Positions 37,829-53,711 of a DNA stretch of 64,000 nt are shown here, piece by piece. The stretch spans positions 586,298-650,297 of the forward strand of contig NZ_BDBH01000005.1 in the NCBI RefSeq assembly GCF_001612885.1, written 5' to 3'. The stretch is from Nocardia harenae NBRC 108248 (GTDB lineage: Bacteria; Actinomycetota; Actinomycetes; Mycobacteriales; Mycobacteriaceae). The position numbers were made by a program, and so were the translations under genes. The notes beneath the pieces were generated by a model. That model ran no database searches. It was not told where the DNA came from and saw only the letters and a program-made list of their open reading frames with translations. Each line of letters opens with the position of its first letter. The stretch's first letter is position 1.

Positions 37829-38937
37829 CGCTCACCGTCGATGATGTCGCGGCCTGGCTGCCGGAGCAACTCACCGCCGCGGGCGACGCCGCGGCCCGCA
37901 TCCAGCGCGACCTGGACGCCGCGCTCGGCTCCGCGGTCACCGACACCGCCGCGCTCACCTGGTCCGGCGCCACGGCCGCCGCGGCGACGGCCAGGGTGGA
38001 GACGGAGAAGACGCGCGGCTCCGCGGTGAGCGCCGCGCTGCTGGAGCTGCGGACGGCCTTCACCCAGCAGGTGACGAACCTGACCGAGGCCAGGGCGAAG
38101 GTGGTCGCACTGCGCGACGACGCGCTGAACCAGCCCGCCCCCATGGGCCCCTACGGCGTCGCCCCGGACGGCACCGTCGATGCCACCGCCCGCATCGCCT
38201 ACCTGCGCGGGCAGTCCCACCTGGTCGACGTCGACGGGCTGGTTTTCCAGGAGGCGCTGCAGGCCGCCTCGCGCAGCTGGAACCTGACCCAGGCGCTGCG
38301 CACCGCGGAATCCACCGCCACCACCGCGCAGACCGCCATCGACCGGGCCACCGGCGCGCTGCGCGCGGCCTACGACGGCCTCGGCGATCCGGCGCTCAAC
38401 GTCCCGGCGGCCGCCCCGACCGCCCCGGCCGCACCCGCGAGCAGCACCGCGGCTCCGGTCTCCTCCAGCAGCGGCACCACGTCGCACTCGTCCAACGGCA
38501 GCGAGACACCCTCCGGCACCGGCAGCGGCACCCCGCAGTACGCCGCCACCGGCTCGATGCCGACCGGCCCCATGCCGACCGGCGACCAGGCGGAGTGGAT
38601 CCGGCAGGCGATCGAGGTGCTGCGGGCTCAGGGCTACGACGTGCAGGACAGCGACGCCGCCATCATCGCCATGATCATCGAGAAGGAGTCGGGCGGTAAC
38701 CCGCAGGCCATCAACCTCTGGGACAGCAATGCCGCGGCGGGCATCCCGTCCAAGGGGCTCATGCAGACCATCGACCCCACCTTCGACGCCTACAAGGTGG
38801 CCGGGCACGACGACATCTGGAACCCGGTCGACAACATCATCGCCGGGTCCCGCTACGCCATCGAACGGTACGGGTCGCTCTCGAACGTGCCTGGCATCGT
38901 CGCCATGTCGAGCGGGCAGGGATATCGGGGTTATTGA
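37825..38937 (+). CDS. Lytic transglycosylase with WXG100-like N-terminus
   Basis: 370 residues. The N-terminal third is helical with LTWSGATAAAATARVE, resembling a WXG-type bundle. A proline/serine/threonine-rich linker (about 200-255) follows, then an SLT-type transglycosylase domain (about 260-365) with catalytic Glu in IEKESGGNPQAINLWD and GLMQTIDPTF. It should cleave peptidoglycan glycan strands. No Sec signal is seen, so export through a type VII system with its small upstream partner is the likely route (inference). Overlaps the preceding gene by 4 bp. Confidence 0.85.
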   Translation: MTLTVDDVAAWLPEQLTAAGDAAARIQRDLDAALGSAVTDTAALTWSGATAAAATARVETEKTRGSAVSAALLELRTAFTQQVTNLTEARAKVVALRDDALNQPAPMGPYGVAPDGTVDATARIAYLRGQSHLVDVDGLVFQEALQAASRSWNLTQALRTAESTATTAQTAIDRATGALRAAYDGLGDPALNVPAAAPTAPAAPASSTAAPVSSSSGTTSHSSNGSETPSGTGSGTPQYAATGSMPTGPMPTGDQAEWIRQAIEVLRAQGYDVQDSDAAIIAMIIEKESGGNPQAINLWDSNAAAGIPSKGLMQTIDPTFDAYKVAGHDDIWNPVDNIIAGSRYAIERYGSLSNVPGIVAMSSGQGYRGY

Positions 38938-39150
38938 TTCGCGTGCCAGGGCCGCGACGGGCACGACCGGTGGTAAGTTCTGCGGCGCCGCGCCGGGCTG
39001 CTCCCGGCGGCGCAACCGTTCGTCGCCGGGCACGGCAGCAGGGCGGACGTCGCACCGACTCTGCGTGAGGGTGTGACCTACGCCCCGTAAAGTCGTCTCA
39101 CAACAGCACCGCACGAACACGCAGCACACCGTGCAGCGCGAGGAGCACCA

Positions 39151-39924
39151 GTGTCAGTCGAACAGCCACTCGCCCCGCTTCCCGAGGAGGGCACGGGCTT
39201 CGATTCGGCGTGGCCTGTCCGGGCAGGCGATGTGGATCCCTACAACCGATTGCGATTCGATGCCGTCGCCCGCTATCTGCAGGACATCGCCTGGGAGCAA
39301 CTCACCGGTACCTTCCTGAACCGGACCGATCCGAACTGGATCGTCCGGCGCACCGTCATCGACGTCATCCGGCCGGTGCTGTGGCCGGACGAGGTGCGGC
39401 TGCTGCGCTGGTGCTCCAGCATGTCCACCCGCTGGACCAATATGCGGGTCCGGGTGACCAGCGGCAACGGCGGGCTGATCGAGACCGAGGGCTTCTGGAT
39501 CAATATCAGCGAGTCGAACAACATGCCGGCCCGGATCAGCGACGAGGGCCTCGCCTACCTGGCCCGCTCCACCGCTGAGCACCGGCTGCGCTGGCGCCCG
39601 TACCTCACCGACGCCACCCCGCCGGAATCCGACACCGATCTGCCCTTCCCGGTCCGCGCCACCGATATCGACCAGTACAACCACGTGAACAATGCCTGCT
39701 ACTGGCAGGCCGTCGAGCAGTTCCTGGTCGAGTACCCCAAGCTGGTGGCGGCGCCGCACCGCGCCGTCATCGAGTACGTGGCGCCGGTGCTGGCGCGCCA
39801 GCACATCACGGTGCGCAGCCGCTACGAATCCGGGGATCGGTCCGGCGGGCCGGTGCTGCGGTTGTGGTTCGTGGTCGGCGGAGCCACCACGACCGTCGTG
39901 CGGATCATGCCGCTCCCCGCCTAG
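39151..39924 (+). CDS. Acyl-ACP thioesterase (FatA-like, double hotdog)
   Basis: 257 residues. Two hotdog halves: the first has AGDVDPYNRLRFDAVARYLQDIA, the second RATDIDQYNHVNNACYWQAVEQF with the conserved Asn-His of acyl thioesterases. Expected to release fatty acids from acyl-ACP or act on related thioesters in the cytosol. GTG start with GAGGAG 5 nt upstream. The stop codon sits in the loop of a strong hairpin shared with the convergent fprB gene. The 226-bp gap upstream holds no gene. Confidence 0.85.
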   Translation: MSVEQPLAPLPEEGTGFDSAWPVRAGDVDPYNRLRFDAVARYLQDIAWEQLTGTFLNRTDPNWIVRRTVIDVIRPVLWPDEVRLLRWCSSMSTRWTNMRVRVTSGNGGLIETEGFWINISESNNMPARISDEGLAYLARSTAEHRLRWRPYLTDATPPESDTDLPFPVRATDIDQYNHVNNACYWQAVEQFLVEYPKLVAAPHRAVIEYVAPVLARQHITVRSRYESGDRSGGPVLRLWFVVGGATTTVVRIMPLPA

Positions 39925-39938
39925 GGCGGGGAGCGGCA
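39908..39938. terminator. Bidirectional terminator with the thioesterase stop codon in its loop
   Basis: Perfect 14-bp arms (39908-39921 and 39925-39938) enclose the three bases TAG, which are the stop codon of the thioesterase gene. The fprB stop is 7 bp beyond, so one stem can end both convergent transcripts. Confidence 0.85.
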
Positions 39939-39945
39939 CGCGCGA

Positions 39946-41613
39946 TCAGCCGCGGGCGGCCTTCAGCAGGTCCTCCCTGGTCGCGAACTTCACGCGGGGG
40001 CGTCCGGCGGACTTGCCCGCGGTCTTCTCCGCGACGTCGATCGCCTTCCACCCCGCCCGGTCGACCAGGTCGGGCTGGCGGGACTGCACCAACTCCCGCA
40101 GTGCGGCCCGGTCCGCCTTCGGTGCGGGGAGTTTCCCGCCGACGAAATCAGCGATCAACTGCTCCACGGTCTCCTCGGAGTCGACCCGGTTCGACCCGAT
40201 CACACCCCGGGCGCCCCGCTTGATCCAGCCACTCACGTACACCCCCGGCACCGCCTCGCCGTCCTCGACCACCCGGCCCTGACGGTTCGGGACCACGCCC
40301 TTGCGCTCGTCGAACGGCAACGCCGGGACCGGCTGGCCCCGGTACCCGATGCTGCGCAGCACCAACCCGGTCGCCAAGGTCTCGGTGCGGTCGGTGGGGC
40401 GGGCGCTGACCTGTCCGCCGTCGTCGAACAGCTCGTTGTGCGCGAACTCGACAGCCGTGACCCTGTCCTCGCCGAGCACGGCGGTCGGGGAGGTCAGGAA
40501 CCGGAACACGATCCGCTTGTGATCGGGATTCCGCGGCGCGTGCGCGTACTCCTCGGCCAGGGTGTACTTGAGCCGCACCGAGGGCTCCACCTCCGGGTCG
40601 TCCAGATGCCCGCGGCTGAGCTCGTCCAGGTCGAGGTCCTCGGCGGCCACGACCACGTCGATGTTGCGCAGATGCGCCAGCGCCAGGAACTCCGGGGAGG
40701 TGTAGGCGGCCTGCAGCGGCCCACGCCGGCCCAGGATCACCACTTCCTTGATGTTGCTGGAGCGCAGTGCTTCGAGTGCGTGGTCGGCGATGTCGGTCTT
40801 GGCCAGCTCATCCAGATCCATGGTCAGCACCCGCGCGATGTCGAGGGCGACGTTGCCGTTGCCGACGATCACCGCCCGCTCCCCCGACAGGTCATAGGTG
40901 CGGTCGGCGTAGTCGGGGTGCCCGTTGTACCAGGCCACGAACTCCGTCGCCGACACACTCCCGGCCAGGTCCTCACCCGGCACCCCCAACCGGCGGTCGG
41001 TCGCCGCACCGACGGCGTACACCACCGCGTGGTGGTGATCGAGCAGTTCCTCGTGCGAGATGTGGGTGCCGACCTCGACATTGAGGTAGTACTGCAGCGT
41101 GTCGCGGCGGAACGCGGACTCGAACATCGCCGCGACCGTCTTGGTGCCCGCGTGATCCGGCGCCACCCCCGCCCGCACCAGCCCCCACGGCGTTGGCAGC
41201 CGATCGAACAACTCCACCTGGGCATCGGCGCGGCGCAGAATCGCATCCGCCGCGTAGCACGCCGCGGGCCCGGCGCCGACGATCGCGACCCGCAACGTTC
41301 CCAGATCCTTCGGCGGCCGCGCCGGAGACACCAGCGGCTCGATATTCGACTCCAGCGGATACCGCTGGAAGTACGCCGCGTTGATATCCCGATACCGCGC
41401 CAGCGACGCCGACAGATCATCCTCGGAGAAGATCGCCTCCACCGGACACGCATCGACACAGGCGCCACAGTCGATGCAGGTATCGGGATCGATATGAAGC
41501 ATCTCCGCCGAAGCGAACTCCGGCTGATCCGGGGTCGGGCGAATGCAATCGACCGGGCACTCGGAGACGCAGCTCGCGTCGTTACAACAACGCTGCGTGA
41601 TTACGTAGGCCAT
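39946..41613 (-). CDS. fprB: Ferredoxin-NADP+ reductase with N-terminal 7Fe ferredoxin domain
   Basis: 555 residues, full length for mycobacterial FprB. N-terminal ferredoxin domain with two cysteine clusters (CCNDASCVSECPVDCIRP and CIDCGACVDACPVEA), then an adrenodoxin-reductase-like body: VAIVGAGPAACYAADAIL for FAD, TPWGLVRAGVAPDHAGTK, VIVGNGNVALDIARVL for NADP, and SGWIKRGARGVIGSNR. Moves electrons between NADPH and ferredoxins, for example for P450s. The ATG at 41613 (MAYVITQRCCND) is the conserved start. Convergent with the thioesterase gene. Confidence 0.95.
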   Translation of the reverse strand: MAYVITQRCCNDASCVSECPVDCIRPTPDQPEFASAEMLHIDPDTCIDCGACVDACPVEAIFSEDDLSASLARYRDINAAYFQRYPLESNIEPLVSPARPPKDLGTLRVAIVGAGPAACYAADAILRRADAQVELFDRLPTPWGLVRAGVAPDHAGTKTVAAMFESAFRRDTLQYYLNVEVGTHISHEELLDHHHAVVYAVGAATDRRLGVPGEDLAGSVSATEFVAWYNGHPDYADRTYDLSGERAVIVGNGNVALDIARVLTMDLDELAKTDIADHALEALRSSNIKEVVILGRRGPLQAAYTSPEFLALAHLRNIDVVVAAEDLDLDELSRGHLDDPEVEPSVRLKYTLAEEYAHAPRNPDHKRIVFRFLTSPTAVLGEDRVTAVEFAHNELFDDGGQVSARPTDRTETLATGLVLRSIGYRGQPVPALPFDERKGVVPNRQGRVVEDGEAVPGVYVSGWIKRGARGVIGSNRVDSEETVEQLIADFVGGKLPAPKADRAALRELVQSRQPDLVDRAGWKAIDVAEKTAGKSAGRPRVKFATREDLLKAARG

Positions 41614-41783
41614 GTGTGCTGATCCTCGGGGTGTGCGTGTGGAGTGGACACCGTTGCGGGCATCCGGTGGCTCCACTGTGAAGGCGGACACGATCATTCG
41701 TGGCCCCCGGCACTGTGATGCCGCTTTCAGTGTGCCTCGAGTGCGATCCGGGCCTCGCACCGGTGAGCGTCTACGGTGATCCC

Positions 41784-42275
41784 ATGGCGCGAACGCTCAT
41801 CCTCCTGCGGCACGGAAAATCCGCCTACCCGCACGGCGTGGCCGACCACGAGCGCCCGCTCGCACCGCGCGGCGAACGGGAAGCGGCGCTGGCAGGCACA
41901 TGGATTCGCACCACCCTCCCGCCGGTCGACGAGGTGCGCTGCTCCACCGCCGAGCGCACCCGCAGCACACTGGCAGCCACCGGCATCACCGCGCCCGCGC
42001 ACTACGAATCCGGCATCTACGGCGCGGACGCCGCCGAGCTGATCGAACTCGTCCGGCTGACCGGCGACGACGTGCGCACCCTGCTGCTGGTCGGGCACGT
42101 TCCAGGCATGCCGGAAACGGCGTTGGAGCTGGCCGCAGACCGGACCGGCGCAGCCGCCCTCGCGCTGGCGCGCAAGTTTCCCACCTCGGCGCTGGCGGTG
42201 CTGGAGTTCGAGCTGCCGTGGTCCGGGATCGGGCCGGGCAGCGGCGAGCTCACGCGCTTCCACGTGCCGCGCTGA
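41784..42275 (+). CDS. SixA-type histidine phosphatase
   Basis: 163 residues. Small histidine-phosphatase fold: catalytic LILLRHGKSAYP at the start, CSTAERTRST, and LLVGHVPGMPE with the second histidine. The length and the RHGKS pattern match SixA/phosphohistidine phosphatases. Substrate unknown. Divergent from fprB across 170 bp and convergent with the small membrane protein that follows. Confidence 0.85.
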   Translation: MARTLILLRHGKSAYPHGVADHERPLAPRGEREAALAGTWIRTTLPPVDEVRCSTAERTRSTLAATGITAPAHYESGIYGADAAELIELVRLTGDDVRTLLLVGHVPGMPETALELAADRTGAAALALARKFPTSALAVLEFELPWSGIGPGSGELTRFHVPR

Positions 42276-42278
42276 GCG

Positions 42279-42473
42279 TCAGCGCAGCTTCACCACAGCT
42301 ACCACGCCGAACACGGCGAGCAGCACGAACGCGGCGAAGCCGCCGAACAGCCACCACACCACGCCGAGCGCGGCGATGAACGGCGCCACCGCGATGGCGG
42401 TGATCACCGGGCTCTCCCTGACCGTGGCGAGGGCGGAGCGCGCCCTGACCCGGTCGATGTCCTTACCAGCCAT
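42279..42473 (-). CDS. Small membrane protein, unknown function
   Basis: 64 residues. A polar N-terminus (MAGKDIDRVRARSAL) is followed by a hydrophobic region of about 40 residues (ITAIAVAPFIAALGVVWWLFGGFAAFVLLAVFGVVAVV), enough for two membrane spans, and a basic end (KLR). The ATG is at 42473 and the stop lies 3 bp from the convergent phosphatase gene. Not recognised as a named family. Confidence 0.7.
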   Translation of the reverse strand: MAGKDIDRVRARSALATVRESPVITAIAVAPFIAALGVVWWLFGGFAAFVLLAVFGVVAVVKLR

Positions 42474-42528
42474 GGCTCCAGGGTAGGTCGGGTTGCGCGC
42501 CGCCGCCGCAACCCGGCGAGAATCGTCC

Positions 42529-42559
42529 TTGCCCGGAGTGCGCTCCAGGTGACTAGCGT
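42529..42559 (+). promoter_or_regulatory. MerR-type promoter with 19-bp spacer
   Basis: TTGCCC (42529-42534) and TAGCGT (42554-42559) are 19 bp apart, the long spacer typical of MerR-activated promoters. The dyad GGAGTGCGCTCC (42535-42546), extended with one mismatch to 42532-42549, lies between them. The merR ATG is 30 bp downstream, so the regulator very likely controls its own promoter. Confidence 0.75.
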
Positions 42560-42589
42560 CGGAGATGTTCCTCGGAAAGGGCGGCGGCG

Positions 42590-42997
42590 ATGACCGAAGC
42601 GACGATCGAGCATCCGCGGTACTCCATCGGCGAGGCGGCGGAGCGGTCCGGGCTGAGCCGGGACACCCTGCGCTGGTACGAGCGGATCGGGCTGCTCAGC
42701 TCGGTCGGGCGCGACCACACCGGCAAGCGCCGGTTCACCGACCGGGATCTGGAGTGGCTGCTGCTCATCGGCAGGCTGCGCGCCACCGGCATGTCGGTGG
42801 CGGACATGGTGCGCTACGCCGAGCTGGTGCGCGCGGGTGAGTCGACCATCCCGGAGCGGCTCGCCATCTTCCGCGCCACCCGCGCCGACGCGCTCGCCCG
42901 GATCGAGGAGCTCAGGCAGACCGTCGCCGTTCTGGACTACAAGATCGGGCTCTACCAGGGCGCGATCGGACCGCCCTGCGAAGGGACGACAGCGTGA
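42590..42997 (+). CDS. MerR-family transcriptional regulator
   Basis: 135 residues. The N-terminal winged helix is clear: [26 protein letters not shown] and GKRRFTDRDLEWLLLIGRLRATGMSV. A coiled-coil dimer helix (RAGESTIPERLAIFRATRADALARIEELRQ) follows, ending LYQGAIGPPCEG. Members with this pattern commonly control aldo/keto reductases. Here the downstream aldo/keto reductase survives only as a remnant overlapping the TGA (GTGA). Confidence 0.9.
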   Translation: MTEATIEHPRYSIGEAAERSGLSRDTLRWYERIGLLSSVGRDHTGKRRFTDRDLEWLLLIGRLRATGMSVADMVRYAELVRAGESTIPERLAIFRATRADALARIEELRQTVAVLDYKIGLYQGAIGPPCEGTTA

Positions 42998-43243
42998 CCA
43001 CCAGCGGAACCCCGCCCACCGCCGCGCTCGAACTCGGCGTCACGCTGTTCGCTACCGCCGATGTCCACGGCTCCGGGCACAACGGGGAAAACCTGGCGGT
43101 TTTTGTCCAGGCCAACCGGGAGCGGCCGGTGCCGGACACCGAGTTCGGCATCCGCGGTCCGGGAGATCGCCGAGCAGCGCGGAATCACCCCCGCCCAGGT
43201 GGCGTTGGCCTGGGTGCTGTCGACACGAGAAGGAGGAACGGCA
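42994..43243 (+). pseudogene. Decayed aldo/keto reductase remnant
   Basis: The first frame (42994-43156) reads AALELGVTLFATADVHGSGHN and TEFGIRG, the equivalent of the ALxLGVTLFDTADVYGxGHN core of aldo/keto reductases, which normally lies about 40 residues in. The second frame (+1, from 43157) reads VREIAEQRGITPAQVALAWVLS, normally about residue 240. The catalytic Asp (DTA) is Ala and the catalytic Tyr (DVYG) is His. The N-terminus and roughly 180 central residues, with the catalytic lysine, are gone. The GTG overlaps the merR stop, showing that the old operon arrangement persists. A rapidly evolving short protein is a weaker alternative. Confidence 0.85.
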
Positions 43244-43549
43244 ATGTCGCAGGAGTCCGTCGAGGTCGTGCGCGAGGACGAGAACCGGCGCTATGTGGTC
43301 CGGTACGAGGGCGAGCAGGCCGGTTTCGCGAAGTACGAGGAGCGCGGGGACGAGACCGTCTTCACGCACACCGAGATCGATGACAAGTTCGGCGGCAAGG
43401 GGCTCGGCAAGGCGCTCGCCAAGTTCGCCGTCGAGGACACCATCGCCAGGGATCGGGTGATCCGCCCGCGCTGCCCCTTCATCAAGGCGTTCCTGGACAA
43501 GAACGCGGAGTACGACGCCCACGTGATCGGCAAGGGCGTGACGCGATGA
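43244..43549 (+). CDS. GNAT-like N-acetyltransferase, YjdJ type
   Basis: 101 residues. Small acetyltransferase with YVVRYEGEQAGFAKYEERGDETVFTHTEID and FGGKGLGKALAKFAVEDTI, the acetyl-CoA binding loop, and RPRCPFIKAFLDKNAEY. The strong ribosome site AAGGAGG 7 nt before the ATG lies inside the aldo/keto reductase remnant. Its TGA overlaps the pirin ATG (ATGA), so both are coupled. Substrate unknown. Confidence 0.85.
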   Translation: MSQESVEVVREDENRRYVVRYEGEQAGFAKYEERGDETVFTHTEIDDKFGGKGLGKALAKFAVEDTIARDRVIRPRCPFIKAFLDKNAEYDAHVIGKGVTR

Positions 43550-44535
43550 GCGACCTGGACCCGCACCCCGCCGCCGAGGTCTGCGCCCCGGCGGCGGGGC
43601 CGGGTCCGCTGGCCGAGCTGTACCCCGCGCGCGAGGTGCCGCTCGGCGGGGTGCGCGGCGTCTTCGTGGAGCGGGTGCTGCCGCAGCGCGACCTGCCCAC
43701 CGTCGGGGCCTGGTGCTTCCTCGATCGCTTCGGCTCGCCGACGGTCACCACCACCGGCGCGCCGCCGGATATCGAGCCGCACCCGCACATCGGGCTGCAG
43801 ACCGTCACCTGGCCGCTGGAGGGCGAGATCCGGCACCGGGATTCGGTGGGCTCCGACGTCCGGATCGAGCCGGGGCAGCTCAACCTCATGACCTCGGGGC
43901 GCGGGATCGCGCACTCCGAGTACGCGGTGCCCGGCGCACCCGCGGGCAACGGCCTGCAGCTGTGGATCACGCTGCCGGGGGCGAGCGCCGGGATCGAGCC
44001 GCACTTCGAGCAGCACCGGGAGCTGCCGGAGTACCGCGCGCCCGGGGTGCGGGCCACCGTGCTGATCGGCACGCTGGGCGGGGTCACCTCGCCCGCCAGG
44101 GCATATACGCCGATCGTCGGCGCGTACCTGTCGGTCGAGCCGGGCGCCGAGGCGCGGCTGCCGCTCGACCCCGCCTTCGAGCACGCCGTCCTCGGGGTCG
44201 AGGGCGAGCTCGGCGTCGCCGGGGTCGAGCTGGCGCCGGGGCCGCTGCTCTACCTCGGCACCGGCCGGAGCGAGGTGCAGCTGCGCAGCGCGGCCGGGGC
44301 CCGGGTCGCGCTCATCGGCGGGGAGCCGTTCGCCGAGGAACTGGTGATGTGGTGGAACTTCGTGGGGCGGAGCCACGAGGAGATCGAGACGGCGCGCGCG
44401 CAGTGGGAGGCGCGGGACGAGAGCCGTTTCGGCCCGGTGCCGGGGCACCCCGCGGACCAGCGCATCCCGGCGCCGCCGCTGCCCGGGCTGCACCTGACGC
44501 CGCGCAAGCGGCGGGTCGGGACCGCGCACAGCTGA
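43546..44535 (+). CDS. Pirin family protein
   Basis: 329 residues. Bicupin. The N-terminal cupin has the pirin metal ligands in DIEPHPHIGLQTVTW and EPGQLNLMTSGRGIAHSE; the C-terminal cupin lies about 180-290 with LALIGGEPFAEE. Pirins bind Fe and may act as quercetinases or redox-sensing regulators; the role here is unknown. ATGA overlap with the GNAT gene suggests one transcript from the MerR promoter. Confidence 0.92.
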   Translation: MSDLDPHPAAEVCAPAAGPGPLAELYPAREVPLGGVRGVFVERVLPQRDLPTVGAWCFLDRFGSPTVTTTGAPPDIEPHPHIGLQTVTWPLEGEIRHRDSVGSDVRIEPGQLNLMTSGRGIAHSEYAVPGAPAGNGLQLWITLPGASAGIEPHFEQHRELPEYRAPGVRATVLIGTLGGVTSPARAYTPIVGAYLSVEPGAEARLPLDPAFEHAVLGVEGELGVAGVELAPGPLLYLGTGRSEVQLRSAAGARVALIGGEPFAEELVMWWNFVGRSHEEIETARAQWEARDESRFGPVPGHPADQRIPAPPLPGLHLTPRKRRVGTAHS

Positions 44536-44669
44536 AACCGGCGACTGTCCTGGGTCGGCGGCGGCGCGCTCCGGCCGCGTTCAGGCTCCCCAGCCCAGCG
44601 GATCCTGATCCCGCACCAGCGGCGGGCGGGCCCGCCCCTGCCCTCGGCGGGCCACACCGCGCCCGGCAC

Positions 44670-45146
44670 TCACCCCCGCGCGAGCAGCGCGTCCAGCGCG
44701 CGATACCCGTCGTTGATCCCGCTCTCCATACCGGACTGCAGCATCCCGTCGCGCTCGTCCGGGGTGTGGAACTGGGTGTGCGTACCGACCTTGGTGCGCC
44801 CGTCGCCGAGGTCGGTGAAGGTGATCTCGTCGATGCAGACGTGCGCGGGCATCCCGTCCCACTCGAAGGACCAGACGATCCGCCGCTCCGGCTCGATCTC
44901 CCGGAACCGCCCCTCGAACCCGTGCGCCTCCCCCTCGGCGTGCTCGACGAACCGCCAGTGCCCGCCGCGGCGGAATTCCCAGCGCTCCACGTCGAGCGTA
45001 TTCCCCCGGCCCCACCACTGCACGAGCTGCTCGATCCGGCTGTGCGCGGCCCAGACCCGGGCGAGCGGGGCGTCGAAGACGCGCTCGATATCGATGCCGC
45101 GGTCGGAATCGGCGGCGATCAGGGTGTCGTTGGTGGTCGTTGTCAT
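44670..45146 (-). CDS. SRPBCC/AHSA1-domain protein
   Basis: 158 residues. START-like fold: RVFDAPLARVWAAHSRIEQLVQWWG, RRGGHWRFVEHAEGEAHGFEGRFREIEPERRIVWSFEWDG and the C-terminal helix LQSGMESGINDGYRALDALL. Such proteins bind hydrophobic ligands; many are paired with ArsR-type regulators, as here. ATGA overlap with the ArsR gene upstream. Confidence 0.9.
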   Translation of the reverse strand: MTTTTNDTLIAADSDRGIDIERVFDAPLARVWAAHSRIEQLVQWWGRGNTLDVERWEFRRGGHWRFVEHAEGEAHGFEGRFREIEPERRIVWSFEWDGMPAHVCIDEITFTDLGDGRTKVGTHTQFHTPDERDGMLQSGMESGINDGYRALDALLARG

Positions 45147-45478
45147 GGTTCCTGCTCCTTCGTTCGTTCCAGAAACGCGTCCAGATGGTCCATGCGCTCC
45201 TCGACCACCTCGCGGTAGCGCTGTAGCCACGCCACCTCGCGGTCGAAGACATCCGTTCCGAGCCGGCACCAGCGCACCCGGCCCTGCTTCTCGGTCGTCA
45301 CCATGCCCGCCTCCTCCAGCAGCCCGATGTGCTTCTTCACACCGGTCAGCGTCATCTCGAAGCGCTCGGCCAGCTCGGTGACCGTGGCAGGCCCGGCGCG
45401 GAGCCGTTCCAGGATTCCGCGCCTGGTCGGGTCGGCCAGCGCTCCGAAGGAGGCATCCAAGAAGTCATACTGAACCAT
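45143..45478 (-). CDS. ArsR-family transcriptional regulator
   Basis: 111 residues. Winged helix: FGALADPTRRGILERL, TVTELAERFEMTLTGVKKHIGLLEEAGMVTTEKQGRVRWCRL. No metal-binding CxC pair, so it is probably not a metal sensor. It is the first gene of an ArsR-SRPBCC pair. Its start codon lies in the centre of a 28-bp inverted repeat, strongly suggesting autorepression. Confidence 0.92.
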   Translation of the reverse strand: MVQYDFLDASFGALADPTRRGILERLRAGPATVTELAERFEMTLTGVKKHIGLLEEAGMVTTEKQGRVRWCRLGTDVFDREVAWLQRYREVVEERMDHLDAFLERTKEQEP

Positions 45479-45492
45479 CTAGTTCAGTATGA
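45465..45492. promoter_or_regulatory. 28-bp inverted repeat spanning the ArsR start codon
   Basis: Perfect 11-bp arms TCATACTGAAC (45465-45475) and GTTCAGTATGA (45482-45492) flank a 6-bp spacer. The ArsR ATG (45476-45478) lies in the spacer, and the distal arm encodes codons 2-5 on the minus strand. Likely operator for ArsR; it may also affect the divergent marR-like gene 43 bp away. Confidence 0.8.
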
Positions 45493-45534
45493 CGCCTCGC
45501 CGCGGCACGGTCAAGGGCGCACTACCCTGGAAAC

Positions 45535-46002
45535 ATGAGCAGTGCCGTCGCCGACCCCGACAGTTCCGCCGACGGCGGTCCCGCTCTCTTCCGCCTGATC
45601 CGGTTCTGGTCCCGTCGCTGGATCAACCGCACCAGCGCGCAACTCCCCGACGAGCTCCGCCACACCCAGCACATCCAGGTGGTGGAGGCGGTCGCCGCCA
45701 CCACCGAGAACGGCGCCGAGGCCACCATCACCACCGTGGCCCACCTGCTCGGCCTCGACCACTCCGGCGCCAGCCGCATGGTCCGCGACGCGGGCACCGC
45801 CGGCTACGTCTCCCGCACCGAATCCGCCCACGACCGCCGCCGCACCGCCCTGCACCTCACCCCCCGCGGCACCCGCCTGCTCACCGGCGCACGCCAGTGG
45901 CAGCGCCGCATCTTCGCCGAGCTCACCGCCGACTGGTCCGACGCGGACCGCGACCGCTTCGCCGGCTACCTGCACCGCCTCAGCGCCGAGATGGAGCGCT
46001 GA
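45535..46002 (+). CDS. MarR-family transcriptional regulator
   Basis: 155 residues. Winged helix with TITTVAHLLGLDHSGASRMVRDAGTAGYVSRTES and the wing basic patch HDRRRTALHLTPRG. Divergent from the ArsR pair. It is convergent with rpoC, from which it is separated by a strong terminator. Ligand unknown. Confidence 0.9.
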   Translation: MSSAVADPDSSADGGPALFRLIRFWSRRWINRTSAQLPDELRHTQHIQVVEAVAATTENGAEATITTVAHLLGLDHSGASRMVRDAGTAGYVSRTESAHDRRRTALHLTPRGTRLLTGARQWQRRIFAELTADWSDADRDRFAGYLHRLSAEMER

Positions 46003-46113
46003 GCACCGGCTACGCCAGCCGCTGGATCCGGTCCACCGCTCGGCGCAGGCTGTCGCTCGTCGCCGCCGCCCGCCCGACATCCCAGTGCTCGCGCGCGAAT
46101 GCGTTCACTGGAA

Positions 46114-46153
46114 CAGTTCGGCCCCCGATCCTGGCGGAGCGGGGGCCGAACTG
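46114..46153. terminator. Strong terminator between rpoC and the MarR gene
   Basis: Perfect 14-bp arms (46114-46127 and 46140-46153, CAGTTCGGCCCCCG and its complement) with a 12-nt loop, 17 bp past the rpoC stop. Works in either direction for the convergent genes. Confidence 0.88.
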
Positions 46154-46170
46154 CCTTGCTACAGAACCGA

Positions 46171-50124
<3,954 letters not shown>

Positions 50125-50222
50125 GTAACTTCCTTTCCCCTGTTCGGGTCGAAATGGAGCAAAGAGTTCACTAGTGATGGAACGCGGGGCCGGATGCCGT
50201 CGCAGGCACCCGGCCGGACCGC

Positions 50223-53711
<3,489 letters not shown>

